A stretch of 64,000 bases of DNA from Druceiella hillmani (taxonomy: Eukaryota > Arthropoda > Insecta > Lepidoptera > Hepialidae): positions 45,790,001 through 45,854,000 of the forward strand of contig JAYKKI010000004.1 in the NCBI GenBank assembly GCA_039881145.1. Reading direction: 5' to 3'. Of this stretch, positions 35,560 through 49,783 are shown piece after piece; within the stretch, counting starts at the first letter, position 1, and each line of letters starts with the position of its first letter. Made by a program: the position numbers and the translations under genes. A model generated the notes under the pieces. It was not told the DNA's origin. It saw only the letters and a list, made by a program, of their open reading frames with translations, and did not search any database.

Positions 35560-35880
35560 GAATATTATTATTTTATTCACAAATATACTTGTATAAGCTA
35601 GTATGAACCAATGGCGGATTAACTTCGATAAAATATTTACACCCCCATTAATACAGCATTTTTAGAGTGTACATGTCGCTAACAGCGACACTCTTAATAT
35701 GCCGACACTCAAAGTTCTCGATTCGTCAAAATATAAAATTTAATGCTGAATAAAATAAACTTGTAATATTTATCACAGAATCAACGGTTCCTGATATATT
35801 TAGCTTTTTACAAAGGCGGGAAATTTAGCATAACAACAACTTGGCAAATTATTCAGATAACCTATATTTTTATTGTTTAC
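35560..35880 (+). repeat. Dispersed repeat Y, short copy
   Basis: Two blocks align with both ends of 57565-58735. The first contains TTTTTCAACGA, ATAAAATATTT and ACATGTCGCTAAC. The second runs from ATCAACGGTTC through GATATATTTAGCT and TAGCATAACA to AATTATTCAGA. In the long copy about 0.9 kb lies between these blocks, so this is a deletion derivative. A small hairpin, GTCGCT-AAC-AGCGAC, sits at 35675-35689. Confidence 0.65.
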
Positions 35881-38666
35881 TTTCTGTGCAATGAGATCGG
35901 AAGAAATTTAAGAAGAAAAGGATGCGTTTCGAAAGGATATTCATATCTATATTTTTGAAAGCTTTCCAGTGTGAGAAGTGATTGACGTGGAAATTAAAAC
36001 TTCAATATTATCTCAAGTTGCTGTCAAATCTATGAATTTCTTGACAAATTTTATGTTTTTTTTCGAGATTGTAATGAAATGAAATTGGACAATAATAACT
36101 GATTTCGAAAATCAATATTAATGTGAATTAATTTTTGTAAATATTTACAATATTAAGAGAATCTGCGTGACTAGTACTAAGCTAAACGTGAAAGACGTTT
36201 TTTGACATATGAATTTTACATTTAAATTTTACATAATTGCATGCTCATTCATATACGTCGTAATATTTAACACGCATAGTAGTTAAAAGTTAAAAGAAAC
36301 ACGAAACAACACAAGTTACAAAAGGCACAAGTTACGTATTTAAAAATTACTTTCTATTATCTTAAAGCATCCTTGAATTTAGTTATTTTTTTGGTACTAT
36401 TTTGTGTCTTATTTACATTTATATTTTATTAAATTATATTCCTTAAAAACTAATCAATTTATAAAAACGTATACCATAGAATGTCTTCTAAAATACATTC
36501 GTATTAATAAGAATTTCTGCGACTATCGCAAAGACTAATATGAGATCGGTTAACAAAAGGATATATTTTAATGGTTTTAGTCTGTATGTAGACACAAATT
36601 ACTCCATGTTATTGGAAATAATAATTGTAACATTTAATTCAAATTGCGAAATTAAACCTGCATTTTTCTATTATTATTTATGCCACAGATCTGTTTATGT
36701 AAAATTATGCTATAGAAAGTTACAATTCACTCTACGTCATTAAATTGTTTATAGGTTTTAATTTAGTTTATATTGTCTATTTTATACACACTCTTGTGCA
36801 AAATAATGTAAACAGAAGGTGCAATTTTATGTAGTTAGTGGCAATCACGTCGCCAACTGCATCCCCCTATTTTCCAGTTGATTGTCAGAGTTAGGTTGTA
36901 AGGCTATTTATGTGGTATTTCGTTATATTTTTAGTTGATCTATACATATTTCTGTAATCTTAACTTTTTGTGGCACGTGATCGTTGAGAATAATTATCAC
37001 GCTTAGGAAAATCAGTAGAATTTTTAAATTTATAATTCTGGTATATTTGCTCGAAACAAATAATATTTGAATGAAATATAAATGTATGTGCTCTTAATGG
37101 CTTATTAAGTAATGGAAAAACACTGAGTTGATTTTATTGCAGAGAACAGGGCAATGCAAGAGAAGTGCTATTGGTATTAAAATAAAAATGAGACCCCAAA
37201 AAAACACAAAGATTTGATAGTAGTTGAAATGAAAATAATCTCTTTTACCTATTGTAGTATATTCTTAAAGTTATACAGAAAGCCCGAAGGTCGTTCAAAA
37301 AGCAGTATATAATCTGCGTGCAATTTAAATTTGGATCAAATATTTTTTTTTATTTAGCTATCAACCGGATATTATATCTAAATTATTGTTTTATTAATTA
37401 ATTCTTTGTTAATTACATAAAATCATAAATAAAAAATGCAAATTATACGAGGGAAATTCAAATTGTCGAAACGCAGCACTAATGATTAGAACGAAATGTG
37501 ACATGATTTTGTATAGTATTTGTTATATTTGATAAGAAAAAAATTGACTATTTGCAGTATTTTACGTACCTTTTATATTTTTTACGTCATAGTAAGATTG
37601 AGAATTATCTAAAATAATGACTCAAAGAGGTGTTGTGAAAGCACAATACGATAACCGAAAATGGTTGCATTCCTGATAACATCATATTTTACTTCTAACT
37701 CAGATTTGTCAAAGGAGTGGAAGCTACAGAAGAAGGTTTAATAAAATATTTATAATCATACATTAATTACGTGTTTACATATAAACACACCATAAATAGA
37801 GAGCAGTAAACAAACTATAATCTTTTAAAATCATGATTGCATAGTGTGTATATTTTATTACGTTTTATGAAATATTATTTACATTCAGTGAAGTTTATTA
37901 CGTTTCAGTTAAGTCACATTTTAAGTATTTTGACATTGTAATGTAGTTTTTCTTAACGTAAAAAACAAAAAAAGAACAAAGTTATATTAAAATTTTGTAT
38001 ACTAACATATGTGCACAGTTATCTGCTGCTTGTGTGATTAACATTCAATACAAAACTCACTTATGATTAAATAAAATCATGCCAGCTATCCAAATAAAAC
38101 ATATTTACAATAAAATGTATTTACAAATGCAATGCAATTACAACAAAGCAAACAACTTGTTGAAGATACTTCGTCCCTTCTTATAAACTTACATCATTTT
38201 TGCATCTATCGGGGCATGAAAAAATACATTCTAGTAGAAAAAATAGTTCTAGCACTTCTAGTAGTATTTTTGCACCTGGGCATAACACAATACAATAAAC
38301 TGTCTTTCAAGCTTCTTCAACGGAATAAACTGCCATTATATTAAAATATATTTAAATTAATGAGAACGCAGACAGTAAACAAACGCCAGACATAATTTGT
38401 GACGTTCTCCAAGGCGCAGGAAAACGCTACGTATAAACAGCCTAAATTTTTAAATTAAATATTTTTTTTTACATTTAATTGGGCATTGCCAATAGTATAT
38501 ATATTTGTTAATGTGCTTTAACGATATAAACAGTGAAACAAAAATATGAAAAAAATATATATACTGATGTAACGAGGAAAAGAAGTTACTTTCGACCCGC
38601 TTGTAAGTATAGGTAACGGCGGAAATTTGAAATTTATATGTCTGGTGGCATAAAGTTAATTAGTCT
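35881..38666. other. Gene-free stretch
   Basis: No supported features. Open frames at 36540-36743 and 38132-38344 are short and without motifs. Confidence 0.5.
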
Positions 38667-38731
38667 GGTAAGTAATATATCTGGTATATAAGGTAAGTAA
38701 TATATCTGGTATATATAAGTAATATATCTGG
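38667..38731 (+). repeat. Short tandem repeat, period 22-25
   Basis: Three units of [GG]TAAGTAATATATCTGGT begin at about 38667, 38692 and 38716; the third is slightly shorter. Confidence 0.8.
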
Positions 38732-39894
38732 TTTTATTTCGTTTCGCGATATAAACCTCCAAAAATCGTTAATGTTAATACCCCCTGGCTTATTGACAGA
38801 TCATCAAAATTTATCGATCATTTTGAATGTGTCTAGGATGGTGAAATATAAGTAATATTATGTTTACATATGGCAGGAAAAATAAGAAAATAGTAAAAGC
38901 GTATCAGAAGACCGGAATATTGAGCGCGACGTTGAGTTTTCAGCTGTTTTATGAGAGTTTATATGGAGATACACCGCATTAATAACTGGTATGGAGAAAC
39001 ACGGTATCAATAGTTATAAACTAACTAGAACTACGAATATGCAATTCCCACTTAATATTAAAAGTCAAAGAGAATCCGATAGTACAATACAACATAATCA
39101 GATTCATTTATTGACCTGATTTTAACATAGTTTATTCAAGAACTGACACAAGTGGCTTCACGCAAGTATAATGCAACGATTTAATATCGTAAACCAACTA
39201 AACCACAATTGAGAAAAAGATCTGCTAAGAAATAAACAGAGATTTAATGAAAATTATATGCAAAAACATGGCAAAAATAAAATTTTAATTAAGCTTTAAA
39301 AAAATAAATATTTAAAAATGATTTGGCTCCCCAATTAAATACTAGGTAAGCATAACAAAAATGTTTAAGTGCAAACGTCAGTATTTAATTGAAAACATAT
39401 TTTATCATTAAGTTCCTCGTCTTTATAAAGGTAAACATTTGTTTTCGTAGCGTAAGACTTACTTATATTAAAATGCCATTTTTATTTCAGTTTGCTTTTT
39501 CTTTCATTCTTGTATTGAAATTTGTTTTCTAACGGGATTTTATATAAGGTTTTTAGTTTCTGAATTTAATTTTTTTTATATTATTTTCTATTTCGGGGTT
39601 CATTAATTTTCATGCATTCTTGTAATAATCTTGTATAATATTTCTCATAAAATAATCAAAAGAATAAGTATGAATTGCAATATTACTGATCATTTTTTTT
39701 AAATGGAACTATTAAACATTGTAATTATTCATAAAAATAAGTTTCACTGTGAGTAGTTACATTCCCATTACAAAATAAAGCAAAACTATTTTACCCAAAT
39801 ATTTGCTTAATTCTCGAATTATACATCACCGTAACTAATAGTATATAGTCACATATATAAATGCCTTATTGATGTCACGAATTCTCCATATTAC

Positions 39895-39969
39895 ATTTTT
39901 CCGAAGGCATTTTTAAATTATTTTTAACCAATCTGATTACAAATGACTGAAAAATACCTTCGGAAAAAT
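39895..39969. repeat. 20-bp inverted repeat around a 35-base loop
   Basis: ATTTTTCCGAAGGCATTTTT (39895-39914) pairs with 39950-39969 at 19 of 20 positions. An AATCTGAT motif lies inside the loop and again just beyond the right arm. Confidence 0.8.
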
Positions 39970-41140
39970 TATAATCAATCTGATATATGCGTGTAAAAAT
40001 AAAATTATGTGGATACCTGTATTGAAAAATTATTATTAACTTTGGTCTACTTATTTAGGAGCTACGCCTTCTAGTGTAGAAACATATTTTCCTTTAGTAG
40101 GATAATAAAAATCATACCGTTTGTATCAACAAACTCAATCAATTATTCCAAGCATTACTTAAAATTGAAGCACCAGCATTGAAATACTTGAAGAATAAAT
40201 ATATAAAATGTTATTTATTAAATATTGTGAGCTAATAAAAATAAAAGGCTGTCTATATCCGCACGATTTATCTTATTGGTTAATTTTTTGATATAACTAA
40301 AAATTAATGGCGAAATTTTTATTGAACCTGGTTTAGATACGGGCATTACAAATTTTAAACTCTTTCATTTTTTTAGTCCTATAATTACTCTGAACAAATA
40401 TGCTTGCCAAGATCTATTTCGAGAGTGAATTTGATGAATTATGGAGCTCCTTATATATATATGTTTTTTTAAAATATTCATTTGGTTAATGTAGATGGTT
40501 ATTAATTAATATAAAAACGGAAATATTATATAGTATATGTATTCAAATGAACGTGATGAACAATGACTATTATAGATGTGTAACTCACGAGTGAAAGATA
40601 TAAAAGATATAGCCCATATGTTATGATAACATATGCCACTCGCTCCCATGAAATCAAAATATATTGATATATCACTAGCTCGGGGGTGATTGGCGTTTTT
40701 TTCGTTTCACCAAATCAATTATTCGTCGCGTCGTGAAGATAGATATGAAAGTATACGTTTAGAAGCTACATGAAAGAGAAAGAAAGTGATCAAACTGTTT
40801 AATCAAATATGCAGCTGGGTCATGATAGACGATGAAGCTATTCGCGATCGAATGTGAATGTGGTAAAGTATATTTTAGTCCATTAGAGATATAGTATACT
40901 TTAGTTCGTTCAAAATATTTGAGTAAATAAACACTTTTTCATATATTTTTAAAATTGTAACTTGAATTTTTTTGAAATAAGCCAATTTATGCCAATTTAT
41001 TTAATTATCATTAAAGTTATTTTATATAAAATTTTAATCTAGGTTGACATACCTAAATCTTAAAACTGCAAAGTATTAAGAAAAATCAAGTGGATACTCT
41101 GAAAATTTTTGGAATATCCAAAGTGCAACCAAATACCGAT

Positions 41141-41476
41141 TTATGAAGTAATTAATTTCCGTAAATAGTCGCCGTAGCATTCTAAGCATTGTATCATACC
41201 AAAGATCCACTGAGGGAAGCACTCGACCCACTTTTCCTTGAACACAGCTTTTTTGTTTTCTTTTTTCATTGTCGAGTCAGGTTGCCTAAAAAAACATTCA
41301 TTACATGGTTTAGGTTTAGTGACCATTCGCCTATCAGTTTGGTCTAGACCTAAGCTCCTATGCATGAACTCGGTATGTAAAATACCTCTCATCAATCTTT
41401 CATTTGTAATGTGCGTGAAAAAACTACTATTTATATCATGTCTTGAAAAATCCCTTATGTACGGTGCATAAGGCAC
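41141..41476 (-). CDS. Unidentified open frame, possible exon
   Basis: An open minus-strand frame of 111 codons lies between stops, in sequence clearly less AT-rich than its surroundings. It contains no ATG until codon 29 (41392), giving an 83-residue peptide starting MRGILHTEFMHRS, if translated from there. It is Lys-rich in the middle (MKKENKKAVFKEKW), has four Cys in two loose pairs (PCNECFF and QCLECYG), and several Trp and Tyr, a composition rare in random AT-rich frames. Upstream on the minus strand CATTTAG could act as a splice acceptor. I do not recognise a family. It may be an exon, a retrocopy or a transposon fragment; the overlapping plus-strand frame is treated as a shadow. Confidence 0.3.
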   Translation of the reverse strand: MPYAPYIRDFSRHDINSSFFTHITNERLMRGILHTEFMHRSLGLDQTDRRMVTKPKPCNECFFRQPDSTMKKENKKAVFKEKWVECFPQWIFGMIQCLECYGDYLRKLITS

Positions 41477-42650
41477 TAACTAAATGCGCCGATGGTAATT
41501 CGAAAATAATTTAATGCTAGAAACATTATATCTTGTAATAAAGTGCAGAAAATATTTAATTTAGGAGGTTATTAGGTAATCCAATTGCTTGAGAAGCAAA
41601 ATGGTAATCAATAAGTAAGATGACGTTAAGGACATAGTGAATTTATTGCGACAATTATATGATACATTCAGAGAAATGTAAGGCGGTTCTCCTTGTTATT
41701 ATCACAAAGCATTTAACATGGTCTATAATAATTGATGGGCAATGTGAGTTATAATATATATGGTATGGTTAAGCATGATCGAGTTGGTCTGCGCGCCAGC
41801 CACATATTCAACGTCTTCCACTTTGTCTTTGCCCGAAGCTGTATAACAGGTAGTTGAGCAGATTTTAAGAGTAGGGCGAATTATTATTTAGTTTTCCTTC
41901 TATTATTTTAGTACACTAAAAATATCGAATTTAATATAATGTGCATAGCAACAGTTATTGTGTAGTAATACCTATTTATATGAGATTAATGTTGTTATAA
42001 TAGCATGAATAATACCATATTGAATTTTATGGTAAGAATAAATGTATATTTAAGCATTAGAAAACAAGATGCCCATACGACTTTGATGCTGTCATTGAAC
42101 CTGTGAGTGACCAATTATATTTTCGGTATATTAGCTGTTCGACTCTCTCGATATATCAGTTCAAGGTGGTATAAAGATATAAATAACTAAACATGTAGAA
42201 GTGTAAACATCTAATATAAAAACTTGAAATAAGTCATTTTAAGTTAATTATTTACAAATTAAGCAATGATATGATATGAACATTTCATATATGTAGTTTC
42301 GGGTCGTTAGTTATAGTTATGAATTCTTGGACTCTAAATATTTGACCCAATTTTTGGTATAAAGAAATTTGTGAATATAGAAAATATGGCAAAAATAAAA
42401 TACTTAACTGTGTACTTTTCCATGTACCAACTGATGAAAGTACTACAAGGCTTTAATTTATATATGAATCTAAAATTATGCAACAAGAATCCTTCTGACC
42501 ATTCATAGTAAGTAAAAACTAAAAGAAATTAAAATTCAAAGAGAACTCTTGCATTAACAGTAACATTCACTGCTGATACAGTTATCATTACACGGACCAA
42601 AGATATGTCACAATCCAAAATAAAACTAAATAATTATAAATAAAATAAGC

Positions 42651-42704
42651 AAATGGACACAAAAATGCACAAAAAACAAAACGTGTGCATTTTTGTGTCC
42701 ATTT
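42651..42704. repeat. Perfect 20-bp hairpin
   Basis: AAATGGACACAAAAATGCAC (42651-42670) pairs perfectly with 42685-42704 across a 14-base loop. No transposon ends or target duplications were recognised around it. Confidence 0.92.
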
Positions 42705-45700
42705 AATATTCCAGTTCTCTTATTTATTATTAATTATATATTTATTTTAGCTTCTTTCTTAATACAATCAATATATAGGTATTTATATTACAAATTTTTA
42801 AAAAAACATAGGAAAAAGAAAAGCGTGGAATTAAATATAAAATACGAACAACCTCTTTATCTGCTAAAATTAAACCCAAAACTTTCACATGTAAATATTT
42901 AAGTGCTCATACTTTTTCTATTCGACTTCGTAGATATAAAAGTATTATTTCTTTTTCACATAAATATGTTCCCTAGTCTACCGTTTAGAGGCTTAAGAAT
43001 ATTTTGAACACTCAAGGTCTGTGAGACTCTGAAATATCGTTATAGTTTTCTATGAAATTTAAATAAGCTCAGAGTATTTCTGTTTTTAATAATTTTTTGG
43101 AGATGAGAGGTTGAAATTAAGGGGTTGAGAATTGTCACATTAAACTCTAAAAACAAATAATTTTGGATTTCTGACCAATAAAATGACCATATTTTAATTG
43201 ACGTTATTCTACAAAGCACGTAAAATAAAAAAAATATCTTCCAGTGCTTTATTTGGCTCTTCTAAAAATTCCTTACGAATTTTTAAATGCTAGTTTCTAC
43301 ATTAAATGGTTTCATTTATGATAGATATAGATACGAATTTTTACACGAGAATACGTAATTTTTAATCTTAACGGAGTTCCATACTATGTCTGGTTTTAAT
43401 ATTCTTATATATTTCTTACTATGTCTTCTTTATTAGTTGCGCATATTATTATTCATGGCCTGCGATTGAATAAATATATAGAGAGACATAAAATAATAGC
43501 GATATTAGATGTAATAATTGTCTTCGTATTTCTTTTAGTGAGCTTTTTATGTGCAAGTTTCGCCTGAACAAGTCAATCAATAACGTTAGTTGAATTAATA
43601 TGTTGTTACAATTGGTGACATAAATACGAAATAATCGATAGATATACATGATTAATTATTTGTACAAATTTTTCATTAAGCGACAGATATGAGGTGAGTA
43701 ATTATATTTGTAAATTTGATATCGGTGAGCATATTCGTTTGCCGGCGTTTTCGTTTCATATTACAAAGAGCACTAGCACTTCGAAGAAAATGCCATATTA
43801 AAAGTATTACTCAATATTTACGAAAAATTTTTAAACTCGTTTGAAATTAAAAATATGTTTTCTTTACTTCGACATTTTTTTATAATGCAACAACGTCTTA
43901 TACAACGCCGTTATAACCGGTCTTAAATTGAAAGACCAACGATGCCGTGATATATATAATTAAAAGGACATTCTATATTTGTCATATTTTTGCGGAACCT
44001 TAAAGGTATGTACGATATGTAAGATTAAGTGGAGCTTAATTGTTACCGACTACTCTACTCTGTTGTAACATGAAATATGTATGTAAATATACGTATAGAT
44101 ATTTTATTAATAATTATTAACTTTAAATTACTACATTGAACGAATTAATATATATTTTACTGGTTTCAAATTAAAACTTTAACCAAAGCACTTTTAAAAT
44201 AGACATAGGTATATTATTCGTTGTTTTTATTATTAATAATATAATCTACAGGAAGCTGAGTTGCTCAACAGTGTAACTACATGACGATATAAACACTATC
44301 TGTGTTTCCGCAGTTTATTTATTTAAAATTTCATCAAATCTGTTACTAATTTATAAGTTACTTATGAATTGTAAACTTAAACTTTTCATTATATATTTAC
44401 TAATTGATTTCGCATATCATAAAATGCATTATTCACTTAATATCTACAGAAATAGTTTTATATTCAAAAAAATCATGTCGCCATCACCAGAAACAGAACA
44501 ATAGACAGACATCGGAAAAATAAGAAAAAAATTAATAAGCCATGTCTAATATTGGTCACTCGATAAGTTGATATTATTAAGAGTGGAAAGGTAATTCTTT
44601 TGTGTTTAATATGTATACATTTTTGCAATTTCGTCATGAGTATGTAATTATGACTGTAAATAATTTTATGCATAAGCAACTAAACCGATTTAAGTTATTA
44701 TTTAAAATTTTAGGCAACGTGCTAGTAAATGGCGACAATATATTTTTTAATAAATTAAATAAAAATATTTGTTTATGTTGAATGTTTAACCCTTTGTGTA
44801 AGAATTATAAAAGAAAGAAACGAACCAGAAATAATACAAAGAAAATGAATTGAAATATAATTTTTAAAGGTGGTTTCACACAGATGCTTTGCTTGTGCAA
44901 AATAGACCATTCCAGCATGTTGTTTTACTTCTTTTCTTATAATGATTATTTGTGTTCAGCAATTTTTGTGTTGTTTATTTTTTCTCAGATTTCAAATAAT
45001 CGTCGGAAGTCAATAAAAACCTAATATCTTACGTCGCTACCTTTAAATATTTCGTAAACCTCACGCAATCTTAGACTCTTATGTTCATATCTTTACTCTC
45101 AATCTCGATGATATCATTTATAGTTGATGTTTCTCTCGCTTTCAAGAAAATTATAATCATAAAATTTCAAGTTTGTTGGCTTTATAGTTGCGGAGAATTT
45201 GGGATGAGTCAGCTATAATTTTTCTTTCATATGTATAGATAATAATTATATCCAGAAGTAGAATTCTAATCACTGTGCACATTAAGTTGAATCAAATATT
45301 ATGGAAATAAATGATTATTAACTTAAAGGTTAATACGCAGATATAAATTTGATATTTCAAAAATTACCTTCACTAAAATATTTACAGCCATTTCAATACA
45401 GTTCTTCCTCTAAAAATATGCCACTAATGACGATGCTTGCCATCCAGTAGTGATGAATTAAAGACATGATCCAATGCCGAAAGTATAGAAGAAAAACTAC
45501 ATTTATATCTTAGATATCATACACAAATTTATGATTTCCTTTCTACAAGTCAACAAATGAGTACCGATACATAAATCGATACATAAATTTATACGATCCC
45601 AAGCACAATTACAACTCATTAATTAGTAATAAATTTTCAGACTTAATCTGTAACCTTCTCTCTTTATGCTTTTCAATTACGGTATCTACATTATATAGCA

Positions 45701-47382
45701 AGCTCCGACAGAGGACGACGAGCAACACTACGGTGCAAAGTTGAAGTTGTCAGTGAGTACAAAGCAGATTGTCATTTTATTTGCGTGACGTTTGTTTTAG
45801 ATGGGAAGAAGCAGTCAGGGATTCAATGAATCCTCAGTTGACACTTGATTGTATAAAATAAGGTCCCAGCCAACCGAGTTGATACCGATTTAGTCTCAAA
45901 AATACATAGAATAAATATCAGTACCCATCTTTATTTTGCAATATAACACCAATTTTCTTAATATTTTTTAAGTGAAGTCAAAATTAAGTAAATAAGGTTA
46001 TTACAGGATATTTGCTGATTCGATAGCAGTACAAAAGGCTCCTTATGGAATATTTTATTAGGACATATTTTAAAATACACCATTATACGTTTATCATTCT
46101 TCTGCTTCTAACAATTGTCTTGATTATTTTTATTATACTTACACCATAAACCGTTTTTCTGTTCATATATAATCTTATAAAAGGAAAATAGATCCTGAAA
46201 TAAATAATTTAACTATAAGTTTTCACTGTGTCTGCTCCGTCAAGTACGATCAAATATAAAGAAAATGTGTTTTTAAATAAATAAGAAATTGTAGATATAT
46301 CTCATCCAAAAAATAAAACAGTCATCTATGTTCGAGTTGCGCTGTATTCGAACCAATATATTGACAAAATTATAAGCAATTCTGTACTTTCTATTCAGTA
46401 GAAATTAGTTTCGTAATTTATTTTTATTCATTTAGGTAATCTAACATCATTAAGTTAGCAAGATATACTAACGATGATATACTTCTAACATTTTCAAAGA
46501 ATGCATTTAGCTTCGAGATATAATCGTTTGCTTCAAAATTAATTTACGACTTAATAAAATACTAAATGGTACAATTAAATAAATTGAATATAAAGTTAAG
46601 AAATATGTAAAATATGAAACTCTGAATACGTCGGCAGAATTCCGTACCAGTATATAGTTTTAAAAATAATTTAATATGATAAAATATAAAGTACAATTAC
46701 ATAATTAATAAGCTCAAAATTGCGAGTACTTTATATATTTCAAAATGATTTCACTTTATTGGATATAAATTGAGTTTTTCGAGCTTATGATGTTAGATCA
46801 CAACTATCTACCTAATATACTCGAAACGACAATGTCGGTAAGTTATTTAATTTTCATTCTAATTTTTTTTATTTTATATTATTTTAATATTTATTTTAAT
46901 ATTTAAATATTGTACCTCAATCTACTTAAAAATGATGATTCTCAAATTAATTCATGCTGCTTTGCACAAGATTCTAGATTACTAGGATACGGTGATGAAT
47001 CTATGAACGAAAAGTCACATGATAATAAAATAACTTACATAATAATTTTTAAAGTGGTCGAGTATATGAGATAGATAATTATGATCTAACGTTATATCAT
47101 CCAAATGCTAAGTTTTTATTCAAAACAGTGAAAGTGTTTGAATAATTTAATGGTACTCGCAATTATTTTTAAATTATTAATTATTTTCATTAATGAATAA
47201 CCTAATTATTTTTAATTTTAATTGTTTTTACCTTATAATTATTTAAATTCAAAATTAAAATGGTGATTTTTTTCAAATTATGTTTATAATTATATACTGG
47301 TATGCAATTCCTCTAACGTTTAGTATTAATAACTTGCTAAAATATACAATTTAGTAAAAAGCCACAACTTATCTTTAAATCA
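42705..47382. other. Gene-free stretch
   Basis: No gene supported. About 45700-45890 is GC-richer than the surroundings and contains TATAAAATA at about 45851, but no open frame; it could be a promoter-like or element-derived fragment. The remainder is AT-rich and featureless by eye. Confidence 0.45.
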
Positions 47383-47425
47383 ATGATTATATTTTTAAAG
47401 TTACATACTTTAAAAATATAATCAT
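47383..47425. repeat. Perfect 19-bp hairpin
   Basis: ATGATTATATTTTTAAAGT (47383-47401) pairs perfectly with 47407-47425 around the loop TACAT. Confidence 0.9.
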
Positions 47426-49783
47426 CTTCAAAGGTTTCATCAGCCCTTTTAAAATGTAGAAAGGTAACTAATTATATCATAGTTAGTACATCTTACTAAG
47501 GTAAGTGATGACACATAATGTAAGTAAAGATAAATTATGAGACTATTTTCTAACGAATAGAAAGTACATTAGTGCTTCTAATTCTCTCTATATTAACTCA
47601 TGTACAGCGCGGCTCACACATAACATTTATGTTGGATGAGTAAGGTATATCCCTAATTCCTTACTTGTTTCAGAACATATTTGCTTCATATTATAGATCA
47701 TATGGGGAGGAGCAAATAAGGAGAAAATTGTTTTGAAATAAGTTATTTATTTAAGAATATATTTTCTCAATATATTAGTTCATGTACGGAGAAGCAGATA
47801 TGGAGAAAATGGTCTTACAGTATGAGGATTAGGTTAGGTTAAGTGAAGAAAAGTGTTGTGGAGCTTATACTCTCTTTGAACTTATTCTTTATATATATTC
47901 TTGCCAGCAAAATAAGTCTAAAACAAATATAGCGGTGGAATGGAGTCAATTTTAGAAGAGATTGATACCTAAACGAAAGAAAGCTTTCCTATGGAGGAAG
48001 AAGATCAAGATGACATAAAAAAAAGTTGAATGGATTTATACGTAGGTGCAAAAATATTATATTTATGTAACAAATAAACGCTGATAAATTAAACAATTTC
48101 GTGCAGCTTTTTATGTTGTGAGGAATTTTGTAATATCATTTCATGGAGTTCGTAAAATATAATTTCAATTTTAATTATTTCAGTACGCGTTTATTTTTGT
48201 TTCTTCTTTTAACGTCAAATAAATATATTAATTTACCAAAAAAAAATTTGTCAAATAAATATAAAAATTTAATTTAACAATGCAATTTTTATTTTTTCAT
48301 TTTAGATGAATTTCCCAGAAATACAAATCCAAATCTATTTTAACGTTGCACAATAAAATTTAATGTCAAGTTTCGTTGATAGAACTTTCGTATTTTAAAA
48401 ATAACAATATATACTTACACAATAAAATTTCATTACATTTTTTTATATGGAAGCTAACATGAAATCTGCTAGAAATCAACCAAATATTACTGATAATCTT
48501 TAGGAAAAATAGCCCCTTTTTACGATTTGTTTTCCCTAAGATTTTTAACTATATAAATATATATATAATCTTAAAACTGAATTATTATTTCCTTTAAGTA
48601 GATCTGTGACTCTATATACTGCAAGCTTTCGTTTATTTACGTTGTAGTTACGCTTAAGGAAATAATTTATTTAAAAGTTTCTTAAAAATACTTATTATAA
48701 GGCATTAGATATTATTAATAATCCATTGCAAAAGTCGTGAAATTCTCATGAGATGAAGAAAATTAATTAGCTGTTACGGAAGAAATCATTATTATATTGA
48801 TTGAGACAAAATATGCTCCATCCGACCTTTCTTTCTCAGAATCAAACAACCCATTATTATACGTATATGGGTTTATAATTTTTTTTTTAAACTGAATAGA
48901 TATCTAAGTAATATGTTTCATGATGTATATGGTACATAATGGAAAATGCGTTTTAATGATGCAATTAGAGTAGTTTTTGATTATGATTTTCAGACCGCTT
49001 GGTTTCTGAAAAATCTAAGTGTGTGGCCTATTTTATCTTTCCTATGCGTAAAAATATTGTGCGTTTTTAAAGAATTATGACATTTAGAAGCATCACTATA
49101 GTTTTACGCAGCCTTTGTATTGGTTTCTAAAAGTCCATGTTTTTTCGTAATTTATTTTTCTTAATCCATGTTTTTCATTATACCTCTGAAGATGCAATTA
49201 CAAAAAAAATGTTTTGAAGTACTTTCAAGTGGCCTTTAAAATGTTCAAATGCTACTAAATATAAAATATATGGAATTAAACAATATATTTTAAGTACTTG
49301 CTTCCCCACCCCCCGAGCTCTTTAAAATTTCGAAATCAATATTTTTACGTTGTAACTATTAAGGTAAGTGCGATCTTATATATTTCATTACTATGCCGAA
49401 TTTAAAGTTCCTACGTCGAGCACTTTCTGAAAAAAAAACAACTGTGACCGACGGATGACAGGCATGATCTTATAATGGTTGAAACTTTATTAGGTCAGTC
49501 ACCGGTTATGGAACAAAAATCAAATAGATTTAGGAGATGATATCAATGAATGAGTGAAAATGAAGCGGATAAAGAAAATGTGGAAGACGGGGAAAGACAT
49601 GAGCCCATTGGGACTAAGGAATATTGGGAACGTGAGAAACCGGAAAATTATGAGTTTACATTACATTCAAATATTCTGTCTACGCATTTTACATTCAATT
49701 TTCTTAACGTATCTGAAAGTTCAGTTTAGCATGAATTTCTATAGTTTTTAGTGCCACGTACTTCAAAATAAAAAAAAAACAAC
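47426..49783. other. Gene-free stretch
   Basis: No gene supported. 47697-47740 and 47780-47822 are diverged direct copies of one segment (GGAGGAGCAAATAAGGAG versus CGGAGAAGCAGATATGGAG), suggesting an old local duplication. Confidence 0.45.

Noticed and set aside
35605..35618. GCTAGT as a third Helitron end
   Set aside because: No hairpin at the required distance upstream of CTAG on either strand.
38667..38731. Possible CRISPR-like array
   Set aside because: Only three short AT-rich units with no unique spacers, in a eukaryotic context; a simple tandem repeat.
45700..45890. Possible host promoter with TATAAAATA at about 45851
   Set aside because: No coding exon, donor or conserved core element at a fixed distance; kept only as a composition note.
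46330..46360. Possible tRNA or SINE B box (GGTTCGAATAC on the minus strand)
   Set aside because: No A box at the expected upstream distance and no cloverleaf could be folded by eye.
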